Shown: positions 1-15,100 of the stretch, in pieces
Layout of the letters: each line of letters begins with the position of its first letter
Position numbering within the stretch: position 1 is the stretch's first letter
Notes under the pieces: model-generated
What the model was told of the DNA's origin: nothing
Database searches by the model: none
What the model saw: only the letters and a program-made list of their open reading frames with translations
Position numbers and translations under genes: made by a program
Assembly: GCF_041381155.1 (NCBI RefSeq)
Contig: NC_091141.1
Coordinates: 22,092,828 to 22,156,827 of the forward strand
DNA length: 64,000 nt
Origin: Argopecten irradians
Taxonomy: Eukaryota > Mollusca > Bivalvia > Pectinida > Pectinidae
Direction of reading: 5' to 3'

Positions 1-193
1 AGATATTTCTCTCCACTGCACGTACCATTTAAATACTTGTTGCAGGTAAGTGGATTTTAAAAGGAGTTAATCCTATTTCATATTCTAAAAAGTGATACGC
101 AAACACAATTATGACAGGGTGTGATTGCATATCGGTGATTTACTAATTATAGGTAACCAAACTACCATGACACCGATTTACTAGCAGAACATC
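1..193 (+). other. 5' flank / probable 5' UTR of ACP1
   Basis: No open frame of note. A good donor-like GCAG/GTAAGT lies at 42-51 and acceptor-like AGs precede the start codon (CTAGCAG ending at 187). A 5' UTR exon ending near 45 and spliced to about 188 is therefore possible. This is inference from splice-site appearance only. Confidence 0.35.
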
Positions 194-3100
194 ATGGCAG
201 AAGCTGGACCCACAAAGTCTGTACTGTTTATATGTCTGGGTAAGAACTGATTTAGTTTTTTTAACATTTAAGTGCACTCAGTGTCAGTTGATATGAAATA
301 CTGCGAAAAAAGAAAACTGATCAAAAATCATGCAGATGTTTACAAAAAATATGCTCATAGTCATAGATGTATGTAAGGACTAATATGAATTTAAGGCAAT
401 GCCTCAGAAGAGATGCTCATAGTCATAGATGTATGTAAGGACTAATATGAATTTAAGGCAATGCCTCAGAAGAGCGCAGCTACTTATAAAAAATGTAAAT
501 ATAGTTAGGATTATAACATCAGAATAAGATTAAAATTGTTTTAATTTGTAATCCGATCATTGATTTTTTAGTAAATGCTATTCTTCAATATTTGTGTCTA
601 GCAGTCGTCATATACAGGCCAGAAATAAACATTAAACTGGTAAAGTTCAATTTCCTTTCGATCTTGTTTCTCTCCAATGCGGAAAACTTGGCAACATGCC
701 ATGTATCAAAAAAGCGCGGGAATATGTGCCGTCATCTTTGGCACCAAGCTTCCTGACATCACGGCTGACGGTGCGCTTGACAATACACAGACAGTACTCA
801 TTTTGACCTGTACATTTATTGTGTCGTTCTTATCCTTGTGTAGTTATCTAAAACTACTTACAGTAATTTCAAAGTATATCCTGGTGATACGTTTTGCCTA
901 CAGAGAAAATTTCAAATCTCGTCATGCTGATAACGAGAATTAAAACATGGCGGCCTGCATGGAGGCGCGAGACTTTTCCCGCGGGACACGATTTCAAAGT
1001 CCAACCTGGGGTACTGGAATGTATTGAAATCTATATGCTCACACACGTGTTATGGTTAGTAGAGCTTCGCTCTACGCGGCCTTCGGCCGTGCAGAGAGCT
1101 GCGCTCTTAGTAAGACTACAAGAAAATCACAATCCAAAAATTGATTAATTGTAGCCAGCAACTATGTAGCTCAAGTCTGACCTGGCCGTACTTTTGTAAC
1201 TCCCTTCACAAATGTATACATTTGGGTGTGCATGTGTGTGTTATAAAACCCCTCTACATCTATACAAAGGACTTGCAATTCCCAGTACAATTGAAAAGTA
1301 TTTCTTATATATATACATTGTACAATGTATGCTTGGATACTGTTCAGTAACATACCTACATTATTAATGTTTTGTTTGTTTGTTTGTTTGATTTATTAAC
1401 GTCCTATTAACAGCTATGGTCATGTAAGGACGGCCTCCCATGTATGCGTAGTGTTGCGTGTATGTTGTGCGAGGTGCGTGTTTTGGGAGACTGCGGTATA
1501 TTCGTGTTGTGTCTTCTTGTATAGTGGAACTATTGCCCTTTTTATAGTGCTATATCACTGAAGCATGCCGCCGAAGACACCAAGCAACACACCCCACCCG
1601 GTCACATTATACTGACAACGGGCGAACCAGTCGTCCCACTCCCTGTATGCTGAGCGCTAAGCAGGAGCAGAAACTACCACTTTTATAGACTTTGGTGTGC
1701 ATTATTAATGTAACTGCTTGCATTACAATAGTCATTTAACATTACATAATTACTTTGCATTACTTAAATAACATTACATACACTCACTTTACATTATGTA
1801 GCTATTGGTATTGACATCAAATTGCATACTTACAATAATTATGTACTTCATACATCTACATATATACATACATTGTATACATTACATACATTTTGTATGT
1901 AGCGGGGTTAGCTTGGTCCGATCATCGATCATCGGTGACCAGCTGGTAGCTCAAGCAGAACCTACCATTCGGCTATATAGTGTCACTTATATAGTGTTTG
2001 GAGGTCCCGGGTGTGAGCCCTGGTCTGGGAGCTATGTTTAATGGATTTGATGTTAAATTCCATGTAGATATTAATCTACTGCTTTGAACTATCATTGTAT
2101 ATTTTTAAAGACAAAAGACATATGTGATGTAATCAATTGAAGGTATTTTGTATATTTATCTACAGGTAAATATTTATATTTTTGTTACAGGAAATATTTG
2201 CCGTTCTCCTATAGCTGAAGCAGTGTTTTTGGATCTACTGAAAAAGAAAGGGCAGTTAGATCAGGTAAATACAAAACTACAGTGTAAATATGTGTGATCA
2301 ATGTATTAATGAATGACTTTATACAGTTGAATAAGTAGATACATGGATGAGCCATGTCATATCTATATCATAAGCCTTGAATGTACATTTAAGTTTTGTA
2401 AGCAGTATTTATTACATATTACGCCTGATATCCAGTGACTTCATCCCTGTTGTATTTCTGCATATATAGATATATGTCACTAGTTTGATATAAACTTGAT
2501 GAAAGTGGGGTGGGGGTTATATATGTAGATTTGCAACAATTAGGATATAGTTTCTGAAAATTAGTGCTGCAACGATACATCAAATTGTATCATATCACAA
2601 TATTTACTATGTATCATACCAATAATTGTGAATGACTGATTACACTGAATATTTTTTCATTTAGGCTTTCAAAACAAAGTTGTTCAAACTGAAAATATGA
2701 TCTTATAATATACAAACCTTTATTATCCCCCACGAAACACGTTTGGGGGGGATATTAAATTGGGCTCCGTCTGTCTATCCGTCCAAGTTTTTTTTTCTGG
2801 GCCATAACTCAAAAACTGTTCAGCACAGCCCCTTGAAACTTTCTGTATACATCAGACAAGTGCCCTAGTTGTGCCTTTTGCTATTGCAGTCCTTCCATTT
2901 TGGGAATTTTTTTTGTTACCATGGAAACTTAGTCAAAAATACCCACTTACTGTTTCCTTTTGTTTCTGGACAATAACTCCAAATCGCAGCTCCTTGAAAC
3001 TTTCTGTATACATCAGACAAGTGCAATAGTTGTGCCTTTTGCTATTGGGGACCTTCCATTTTGGGAACATTATCCTTTACCATGGAAACTTGGGGGAAGA

Positions 3101-6100
3101 GGAATAGAGATTGTTGAAATATTGGCTCTTACTCCGGGGGCAGGAGGGATGGGGCAAAATAAGGGAAATAAAGGTAAATAATAAATTGCTATTAGTCATA
3201 GGGTTCTGCATTGATTGTGAAGAAATTTAGCTAGAGACATCCTCAAGGGAAGGGGAACAGAATATGCATAAATTTTGGCTCAGACCGCTTGTGACTTTGC
3301 ATTACAAACCAGGTAAGCGCTACAGGCCCTCTGGGCCTCTTGTTTCTATACACAAGTTTTGTAAAATTGTTAAAAACTCATAAGCTTTGAGATAAATTTC
3401 ATTCAAACTTGGTCATGGGATGTAACATATAAAAGCCTGTAATTTCACAAATCACACATATTGCCTGCTTTGTCAAAATTTAGATATTGTCTAATTACGC
3501 TAAAATTTACTATATCAGGATTTTAAAGGATGATAGATACTGGATATGGTTATTGTTTTGAATACATCTTAGGTTAATTGGTTGTCATGGTTACAAAGAG
3601 AAACTCTTACTAAATGAACATGATAAGATGTATGAATCATTGGTCAGCATATACTTTGTCCTGTTTACATTAACATTAAATTATTGTATTGACTTCATTA
3701 AAGGTCACAGAGGTCAAAAAGCCTAAAATATGACTAAATTTTCTCAATAACTATAAAGGGCTTAGAGAACTAATATTGAACTTGTAAGTAACTTGTTTAT
3801 TTGATTGACTGCCACACCTGTTCAAATAAATGACCTCAACTTTCATCATTGCCATAGGGGTCAAATAGGCTAAAAATCTTTAAAGTGAATAGTCGGGCAA
3901 AGAAAACCAGTCTAAATGCGTTCATTGGCCTTCCAAAAGTTCTCACATATTAATACGACGGTCAAGTTCTGCTTAGTTTCGCAGTTCTGACCATTAAAGT
4001 AAAGAAAAGTTGAAAGCATTGAAAGCGAGGCTGCGTGGAAATGTAACCACGGACATAGTGAGCCGGGAGGACGTTTTAGAATTTCCATACTTTAAATTAA
4101 TTTCTTCGTACGCAGACAGATTTTGACGAGAAATTTTATTTTTCCATTTCATAAGAAATTATACTGGATACATTCACACCATTTTCACCGACTATAGCCA
4201 TCCTTGCCCGACTGTTCACTTTAAGCGAGTCCTTGTCTACAATTAAATGTTATTTTCTACAGTGGAAAGTTGACAGTGCTGCCATAGGAGAATGGCATGT
4301 GGGAGGACCCCCTGACAAAAGAACGATGAAAACATTGAAGAAAAAAGGAATAGACAATTACCACCATGTTGTTCGACAGGTAAAAGATACAAGACATGAC
4401 AACATACTTGGATATCATTTTAGTTACCCACAGATGCATTTAAATTATGGTTTAGTTCACCTGGCCTGTTGTTGTTTCTCTGTCTTTCATTAACATTTCC
4501 TTTAACGTAGACCGTCCCTTCTGTGACATCATACATTTGTAACGTCGCTATCCGGATCCTAGCAAACATAATTTATTTCTCCATACCCACCTATTATAAC
4601 GCACTTCAGATATCTTCAAATATTTCGTCTGCAAACTTTCCGAGGGTTTACTTGACATGTACCAATCTAAAGGTGTGAACTGTGTGGTATCGGTAAATAT
4701 TGTATAATTTTGAAGATTGATGCATGAAGTAAAATCCGAGAATCATAATAGTCGCTAAACAATCAGATGGAATACACATGAATTTACGGGGACCCAAAAT
4801 GAAAAAAACTTGACCTCAATAGTAACAAATGAATGAACTTTATCATTATAATTGTATACCTACCGTATTCGACCTAATAAGTGTTCATGTCCCTATAAGC
4901 GCCCCTCCTCCTTAATAGAGAAAGTTAGTGGTGTTTTGAATGGAAACATTCGAGTTTCGAGCTTTAATAGGCACTCTTTGTGAGATACTGAATTAGATAT
5001 ACTAATTTTCGTCCGGAAACTGACAAACAAAATATGGAAAAAGAAATTGCTGGAAAGTATTTTCATTTTATTAAATATTAAAATCTTTACTCATAATTTG
5101 AAAGACGCTATTTCGGAAAAAGTCCATTTTGATACAATATCACATAGAGAAAAATATTTGTCTCAGAAAAAGCTGATGTACATGTATTTCCTGCTGAAGT
5201 AGACTCTGTTTGAAAGTTTGATGTCAGGCCTAAATGAAGCTTGCAAACTGCTTTGTTTTATTTTTTATAATGAATAAATGTAATTATTAAAGGCCCACTA
5301 CCTTTCCCGAGCAAACCATAAAGGTTTCTTAAAAACATTAATAACTTCAGAAAATATATACCGATGGCCTAAGATGAGGTTAAAACACCAAACATATGCA
5401 CAATATCCTGCGTAATATATGATAACAGTGGAGAGTCGTTTCGCTGTTTTGCCGTCCGACACTGTGATAGTCAACTACCGCGCAGTAATTAGGACAACGG
5501 CGGGAAACATAAGATGACCCGAGTTATAAAAAATAACATTATATTATTTTAATCAAATTGTTCAAAAGGTGATGATACGTGTAGTATTAATGGTAAGTTA
5601 ATAACTTTTGCGACTCTACAAAATTATCGATCTCGTTTTACATTCCTATTTTAAAAATTAAAAGCAGTTTCGGAAAGGTAGTGGCCCTTTAAGATATGTA
5701 ATTATTGTGTTATCCTGTATGTTCCAATGATATGATAAATATAGAAAACTACCAAGGGTAAATGAATAACATAAAACGTTGAAAAGTGCTACGGATTCGC
5801 CTATTTAAATGTTTTCGGGCCAAAATTTAAGGGGTATTAGAAAACAAATCGGTCATATTTTGAAAAATGATCTGGTGAGGTATACTTTTTATTGACTTTT
5901 CTCATTGCAAATATGTCAATCTTCATGGAAATTCTAAAAATGTGATTTTTCTTGAGATCATTTTTTCAGAAATTTTTTTTACTTTTTTGATGCAATTTTT
6001 CACTCAAATAGAGTACGGATTTAATTTTTAAAATAACGATATTTCGTTTTATTGTGGAAAACCCAGCTAATTTGATATAGTTATGAATTCTATATCACCT

Positions 6101-9100
6101 ACTAAAGGTTTGAACTTGATACTGGCATATTCTTTACATGTTAAGAGATTTTACAGGGAGGAAATAATATTTATTATATTTATTTAAAATCCTTAATTCC
6201 GGAACTTTAAGTCATTTGTACATATCTTTAAGCAACCCTGGAAGAAAAACTAATCAGTGACATATGGTTTTTATTTGGTTTTTGTGATCAGAGTACATTT
6301 TTATAACGAAAATCAAAATATCAAAAAATAAACGAAATACTTAAGAGGAAACCAGAAGGGACTGTCTACCTTAAAACACTATTTGACTCAAAATACTAAT
6401 GGATTTGAGTAACAGTTGATCAGAAACCTCCTTTCAGAAAGAGAATATGATTTTCATAAACGGTGACTCTGATTCCCTCTGGATCTGGAGGATGTGGCCA
6501 AATAGAGAAATAGAGTGAATTCCTTTAAATCACTACTAGTCATAAAGTACCATATGCATGTAACCATCTTTGGTCAGAAACGTTGTTGGGGGAAGGGGAT
6601 CATAGGATGTATGAATGACATTTCTGACACCCATGGGTCTGTAGGGGTGGGACCCAATAGGGAAAATAAAGGGAACTACAGTCATGATGCATCTTTATCA
6701 CATTGGTCAGAAACATGCTATGGTCACCCCTAAGGTTGGAGGGATGGAGACCAGACTTGAAATAATGGTGATTATGACTGGCCACCCCTAAGGTTGGAGG
6801 GCTGGAGACCAGGCTTTACATAATGGTGATTATGACTGGTCACCTCTAACGTTGGAGGGCTGGAGACCAGACTTTACATAATGGTGATTATGACTGGTCA
6901 CCCCTAAGGTTGGAGGGCTGGAGACCAGACTTTACATAATGGTGATTATGACTGGTCACCCCTAAGGTTGGAGGGCTGGAGACCAGACTTTACATAATGG
7001 TGATTATGACTGGTCATCCTTAAGGTTGGAGGGCTGGAGACCAGACTTTACATAATGGTGATTATGACTGGTCATCCTTAAGGTTGGAGGGCTGGAGACC
7101 AGACTTTACATAATGGTGATTATGACTGGTCATCCTTAAGGTTGGAGGGCTGGAGACCAGACTTTACATAATGGTGATTATGACAGGTCACCCCTAAGGT
7201 TGGAGGGCTGGAGACCAGACTTTACATAATGGTGATTATGACTGGTCACCCCTAAGGTTGGAGGGCTGGAGACCAGACTTTAAATAATGGTGATTATGAC
7301 TGGTACCCCCTAAGGTTGGAGGGCTGGAGACCAGACTTTACATAATGGTGATTATGACTGGTCACCTCTAAGGTTGGAGGGCTGGAGATCAGACTTTACA
7401 TAATGGTGATTATGACAGGTCACCCCTAAGGTTGGAGGGCTGGAGACCAGACTTTACATAATGGTGATTATGACTGGTCACCCCTAAGGTTGGAGGGCTG
7501 GAGATCAGACTTTACATAATGGTGATTATGACTGGTCACCCCTAAGGTTGGAGGGCTGGAGACCAGACTTTACATAATGGTGATTATGACTGGTCACCCC
7601 TAAGGTTGGAGGGCTGGAGACCAGACTTTACATAACGGTGATTATGACTGGTCACCCCTAAGGTTGGAGGGCTGGAGACCAGACTTTAAATAATGGTGAT
7701 TTTGACTGGTCACCCCTAAGGTTGGAGGGCTGGAGACCAGACTTTACATAATGGTGATTTTGACTGGTCACCCCTAAGGTTGGAGGGCTGGAGACCAGAC
7801 TTTAAATAATGGTGATTATGACTGGTACCCCCTAAGGTTGGAGGGCTGGAGACCAGACTTTACATAATGGTGATTATGACAGGTCACCCCTAAGGTTGGA
7901 GGGCTGGAGACCAGACTTTACATAATGGTGATTATGACTGGTCACCCCTAAGGTTGGAGGGCTGGAGACCAGACTTTACATAATGGTGATTATGACTGGT
8001 TACCCCTAAGGTTGGAGGGCTGGGAGACCAGACTTTACATAATGGTGATTATGACTGGTCACCCCTAAGGTTGGAGGGCTGGAGACCAGACTTTACATAA
8101 TGGTGATTATGACTGGTCACCTCTAACATTGGAGGGCTGGAGACCAGACTTTACATAATGGTGATTATGACTGGTCACCCCTAACGTTGGAGGGCTGGAG
8201 ACCAGACTTTATATAATGGTGATTATGACTGGTCACCCCTAAGGTTGGAGGGCTGGAGACCAGACTTTACATAATGGTGATTATGACTGGTTCACCCCTA
8301 AGGTTGGAGGGCTGGAGACCAGACTTTACATAATGGTGATTATGACTGGTCACCCCTAAGGTTGGAGGGCTGGAGACCAGACTTTACATAATGGTGATTA
8401 TGACTGGTACCCCCTAAGGTTGGAGGGCTGGAGACCAGACTTTACATAATGGTGATTATGACTGGTCACCCCTAAGGTTGGAGGGCTGGAGACCAGACTT
8501 TACATAATGGTGATTATGACTGGTCACCCTTAAGGTTGGAGGGCTGGAGACCAGACTTTACATAATGGTGATTATGACTGGTCACCCTTAAGGTTGGAGG
8601 GCTGGAGACCAGACTTTACATAATGGTGATTATGACTGGTCACCCTTAAGGTTGGAGGGCTGGAGACCAGACTTTACATAATGGTGATTATGACTGGTCA
8701 CCTCTAACGTTGGAGGGCTGGAGACCAGACTTTACATAATGGTGATTATGACTGGTCACCCCTAAGGTTGGAGGGCTGGAGACCAGACTTTACATAATGG
8801 TGATTATGACTGGTCACCCTTAAGGTTGGAGGGCTGGAGACCAGACTTTACATAATGGTGATTATGACTGGTCATCTCTAAGGTTGGAGGGCTGGAGACC
8901 AGACTTTACATAATGGTGATTATGACTGGTCACCCCTAAGGTTGGAGGGCTGGAGACCAGACTTTACATAATGGTGATTATGACTGGTCACCCCTAAGGT
9001 TGGAGGGCTGGAGACCAGACTTTACATAATGGTGATTATGACTGGTCACCCCTAAGGTTGGAGGGCTGGAGACCAGACTTTACATAAAGGTTAAGGTTGG

Positions 9101-12100
9101 AGGGCTGGAGACCAGACTTTACATAATGGTGATTATGACTGGTCACCCCTAAGGTTGGAGGGCTGGAGACCAGACTTTACATAATGGTGATTATGACTGG
9201 TCACCTCTAAGGTTGGAGGGCTGGAGACCAGACTTTACATAATGGTGATTATGACTGGTCACCCCTAAGGTTGGAGGGCTGGAGACCAGACTTTACATAA
9301 TGGTGATTATGACTGGTCACCCCTAAGGTTGGAGGGCTGGAGACCAGACTTTACATAATGGTGATTATGACTGGTACCCCCTAAGGTTGGAGGGCTGGAG
9401 ACCAGACTTTACATAATGGTGATTATGACTGGTACCCCCTAAGGTTGGAGGGCTGGAGACCAGACTTTACATAATGGTGATTATGACTGGTCACCCCTAA
9501 GGTTGGAGGGCTGGAGACCAGACTTTACATAATGGTGATTATGACTGGTCACCCCTAAGGTTGGAGGGCTGGAGACCAGACTTTACATAATGGTGATTTA
9601 TGACTGGTCACCCCTAAGGTTGGAGGGCTGGAGACCAGACTTTACATAATGGTGATTATGACTGGTCACCCCTAAGGTTGGAGGGCTGGAGACCAGACTT
9701 TACATAATGGTGATTATGACTGGTCACCCTTAAGGTTGGAGGGCTGGAGACCAGACTTTACATAATGGTGATTATGACTGGTCACCCCTAAGGTTGGAGG
9801 GCTGGAGACCAGACTTTACATAATGGTGATTATGACTGGTCACCCCTAAGGTTGGAGGGCTGGAGACCAGACTTTACATAATGGTGATTATGACTGGTCA
9901 CCCCTAAGGTTGGAGGGCTGGAGACCAGACTTTACATAATGGTGATTATGACTGGTCACCCCTAAGGTTGGAGGGCTGGAGACCAGACTTTACATAATGG
10001 TGATTATGACTGGTCACCCCTAAGGTTGGAGGGCTGGAGACCAGACTTTACATAATGGTGATTATGACTGGTCACCCCTAAGGTTGGAGGGCTGGAGACC
10101 AGACTTTACATAATGGTGATTATGACTGGTCACCCCTAAGGTTGGAGGGCTGGAGACCAGACTTTACATAATGGTGATTATGACTGGTCACCCCTAAGGT
10201 TGGAGGGCTGGAGACCAGACTTTACATAATGGTGATTATGACTGGTCACCCCTAAGGTTGGAGGGCTGGAGACCAGACTTTACATAATGGTGATTATGAC
10301 TGGTCACCCCTAACGTTGGAGGGCTGGAGACCAGACTTTACATAATGGTGATTATGACTGGTCACCCCTAACGTTGGAGGGCTGGAGACCAGACTTTACA
10401 TAATGGTGATTATGACTGGTCACCCCTAACGTTGGAGGGCTGGAGACCAGACTTTACATAATGGTGATTATGACTGGTCACCCTAACGTTGGAGGGCTGG
10501 AGACCAGACTTTACATAATGGTGATTATGACTGGTCACCCTAAGGTTGGAGGGCTGGAGACCAGACTTTACATAATGGTGATTATGACTGGTCACCCCTA
10601 AGGTTGGAGGGCTGGAGACCAGACTTTACATAATGGTGATTATGACTGGTCACCCCTAAGTTGGAGGGCTGGAGACCAGACTTTACATAATGGTGATTAT
10701 GACTGGTCACCCTAACGTTGGAGGGCTGGAGACCAGACTTTACATAATGGTGATTATGACTGGTCACCCCTAAGGTTGGAGGGCTGGAGACCAGACTTTA
10801 CATAATGGTGATTATGACTGGTCACCCCTAAGGTTGGAGGGCTGGAGACCAGACTTTACATAATGGTGATTATGACTGGTCACCCCTAAGGTTGGAGGGC
10901 TGGAGACCAGACTTTACATAATGGTGATTATGACTGGTCACCCCTAAGGTTGGAGGGCTGGAGACCAGACTTTACATAATGGTGATTATGACTGGTCACC
11001 CCTAAGGTTGGAGGGCTGGAGACCAGACTTTACATAATGGTGATTATGACTGGTCACCCTAAGGTTGGAGGGCTGGAGACCAGACTTTACAATAATGGTG
11101 ATTTATGACTGGTCACCCCTAAGGTTGGAGGGCTGGAGACCAGACTTTACATAATGGTGATTATGACTGGTCACCCCTAAGGTTGGAGGGCTGGAGACCA
11201 GACTTTACATAATGGTGATTATGACTGGTCACCCCTAAGGTTGGAGGGCTGGAGACCAGACTTTACATAATGGTGATTATGACTGGTCACCCTAAGGTTG
11301 GAGGGCTGGAGACCAGACTTTACATAATGGTGATTATGACTGGTCACCCCTAAGGTTGGAGGGCTGGAGACCAGACTTTACATAATGGTGATTATGACTG
11401 GTCACCTCTAAGGTTGGAGGGCTGGAGACCAGACTTTACATAATGGTGATTATGACTGGTCACCCTAAGGTTGGAGGGCTGGAGACCAGACTTTACATAA
11501 TGGTGATTATGACTGGTCACCCTTAAGGTTGGAGGGCTGGAGACCAGACTTTACATAATGGTGATTATGACTGGTCACCCCTAAGGTTGGAGGGCTGGAG
11601 ACCAGACTTTACATAATGGTGATTATGACTGGTCACCTCTAACGTTGGAGGGCTGGAGACCAGACTTTACATAATGGTGATTATGACTGGTCACCTCTAA
11701 GGTTGGAGGGCTGGAGACCAGACTTTACATAATGGTGATTATGACTGGTCACCCCTAAGGTTGGAGGGCTGGAGACCAGACTTTACATAATGGTGATTAT
11801 GACTGGTCACCCCTAAGGTTGGAGGGCTGGAGACCAGACTTTACATAATGGTGATTATGACAGGTCACCTCTAACGTTGGAGGGCTGGAGACCAGACTTT
11901 ACATAATGGTGATTATGACAGGTCACCTCTAACGTTGGAGGGCTGGAGACCAGACTTTACATAATGGTGATTATGACTGGTCACCCCTAAGGTTGGAGGG
12001 CTGGAGACCAGACTTTACATAATGGTGATTATGACTGGTCACCTCTAACGTTGGAGGGCTGGAGACCAGACTTTACATAATGGTGATTATGACTGGTCAC

Positions 12101-15100
12101 CTCTAAGGTTGGAGGGCTGGAGACCAGACTTTACATAATGGTGATTATGACAGGTCACCCCTAACGTTGGAGGGCTGGAGACCAGACTTTACATAATGGT
12201 GATTATGACTGGTCACCCCTAAGGTTGGAGGGCTGGAGACCAGACTTTACATAATGGTGATTATGACTGGTCACCTCTAAGGTTGGAGGGCTGGAGACCA
12301 GACTTTACATAATGGTGATTATGACTGGTCACCTCTAAGGTTGGAGGGCTGGAGACCAGACTTTACATAATGGTGATTATGACTGGTCACCCCTAAGGTT
12401 GGAGGGCTGGAGACCAGACTTTACATAATGGTGATTATGACTGGTCACCTCTAACGTTGGAGGGCTGGAGACCAGACTTTACATAATGGTGATTATGACT
12501 GGTCACCTCTAACATTGGAGGGCTGGAGATCAGACTTTACATAATGGTGATTATGACTGGTCACCTCTAAGGTTGGAGGGCTGGAGACCAGACTTTACAT
12601 AATGGTGATTATGACTGGTCACCCCTAAGGTTGGAGGGCTGGAGACCAGACTTTACATAATGGTGATTATGACAGGTCACCTCTAACGTTGGAGGGCTGG
12701 AGACCAGACTTTACATAATGGTGATTATGACAGGTCACCCCTAAGGTTGGAGGGCTGGAGACCAGACTTTACATAATGGTGATTATGACTGGTCACCCTT
12801 AAGGTTGGAGGGCTGGAGACCAGACTTTACATAATGGTGATTATGACTGGTCACCCCTAAGGTTGGATGGCTGGAGACCAGACTTTACATAATGGTGATT
12901 ATGACAGGTCACCCCTAAGGTTGGAGGGCTGGAGACCAGACTTTACATAATGGTGATTATGACTGGTCACCCCTAAGGTTGGAGGGCTGGAGACCAGACT
13001 TTACATAATGGTGATTATGACTGGACACCCTTAAGGTTGGAGGGCTGTAGAGTACTAGTCCAGGTTCTTCTTAGATTTATACCAAAAATCAGAAATTCAG
13101 AATTATCCTCAGCAGTAGTGGAATAGTGTTTGTACATATCTTGGCTCTGGCCATCCTTGGTGCAAGGAAGGATCCAATAGTGTAGCAATAGTCTAGAGGA
13201 ATGAGGCCCATTAGTAATATACCTCATTCATTTGAATAACTATCCTTGAAATAGACCAAAGATATCACAAATTTTGGTCTATATAAATATAATTAATTAT
13301 TCTACCTTCATTAGCCAGATGAATAACATACGTATAAGAAAAATCGTTATTAGCACCTTGTTATTAAAGGCGAATTCTTTGAAATTCTTCTTCATCTTGG
13401 AAATATTGTATTTTGCCTTGCATATTTTTTTATTATTATATGACTGGTGCTTTTCCTGTATTCTGATTGGCCAACACGTTTCTCAGAAGTGTTCATCAAC
13501 TGCGATATCAACCCCGAAATCGGCGGCAAAAAGCACGCGAGGTTACTGGACTCAGTCCAGATACCTCTCGCGAGTCCAGTAACCTGTGTCAAAAATAGAT
13601 CGAGGAAAACTCCCTTGAAATGTGACGTCATAATCACTTTTGACGTCGATTCGTACCCGAATATAGCGTAACAGGAGTTTCCCTCATTCAATGACTTCGA
13701 GATAATCTATTGTGACGCCATTATTATAGTCGGCAACATATATGGCGGAAGGCTGCAAGTTTACTGCGATCAACGGTGATCAACTACAAACTTCAATTTA
13801 TGGAAAACGACAAGAATGCCAGACGGGCTGCATTTGATACAGTATTCCGGTACTACCAGTCTACACCGTTAGCAAGAAGCATTTGGATATTTACCATATG
13901 CTGCACATGTAATTGTTAAACTACTACTTTTGTAAAAAGAACATTTAAATATCATCCTGTTTATTTTAGTAATTAAGGTCTTTTTGGATAGCCGGTTAAT
14001 ATCTTGTAAATTTCATATAATAAAACAGTTATCGACCTATTTTCATGTGGATACGGTGATTTATCAACCCTCGAAAATGATATAACCCTCGGCCTCCGGC
14101 CTCGGGATATATCATTTACTCGGGTTGATAACTCACCGTATCCACCTGAAAATAGGTCGATAATTGTATAATATCCAGTTTGAACTTTATGTATATCGAC
14201 TCACCTGGTCTGTTGTTTGTTTTTTTTTGTCATGTATAAAGTGGAGTTATCCCCATATCACTGTTTATAAACAAGTGTTTAGTTTTCATAAGTTTTATAT
14301 AATGAAGATCTAAACTGTAATATCATATATATATTTGTATTTTAAAGACGATTATGATTCCCACTACTTTTATTTCAAATGCAGATTAATGTACAGGACT
14401 TCTATGACTTTGATGTAATCTTTGGAATGGATGGACAAAACATGAAGTAAGTACATACAATGTAGCTGTGTACATTTTTAGCTCTCATAGTCCTTAGAAC
14501 TTCTATCGTAGCTGAGATCAGCCATCTGTTTGTTAAACTACTGGGGCGTATGCCCAGGTAAGTGTACAGGACTTCCATGACTCTGATGTAATCTTTGGAA
14601 AGGATTGACAAAAATGAAGTAAGTACATAACTGTGTACTTTTGTAGGTCATTTGACCCAACAGCTCAGGATTACATATCACCATCATGCTACTTCTGTCA
14701 TCGGTATCATGCATCCCGTGCCGTCCTTATTTTTTCAGATTTTAAGCCTCTTAAGTTTTAGCAGCGAGATTTAGCTGAAACTTGCCTGGAATGAGCCTTA
14801 CATGGCCCTGACCAAGTGTAATTATTTTTGCCGATCAAACTGAAATTCAAGATGTCTTCCATTTCGACTGCCATCTTTAAAACACATACCGGTAGTGTTT
14901 TTTGTCGATCCGAATTCTAAGATGGCCACAACAGTCATCATAATGAAAAAACTTAAGGGCTGAAAAATTGTTTGAATGCAAAGGAGGGACTGACTAAAAA
15001 GTGTTGTTATTTTAGAAATTTAGACTTTCAAAAACACTTTGCACTACCTTTACAAAATCAAAGATGGATGCAAATTCGCCATCTTTTCTTATTCAAATGA

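Noticed and set aside
1943-2035. Functional tRNA gene
   Set aside because: A- and B-box-like motifs are present but no acceptor stem or anticodon arm pairs properly.
10410-10767. Minus-strand frames with 19-residue repeats in the satellite
   Set aside because: They appear only where monomers are 57 bp instead of 58, so frame is kept by chance. No start context or flanking exon supports a gene.
6719-13048. CRISPR-like regular repeat
   Set aside because: Monomers abut with no unique spacers and the genome is plainly eukaryotic.
13274-13691. Overlapping frames on both strands around a GC-richer stretch
   Set aside because: They span a hairpin, lack domains, and lie within the ACP1 intron without supporting splice sites.
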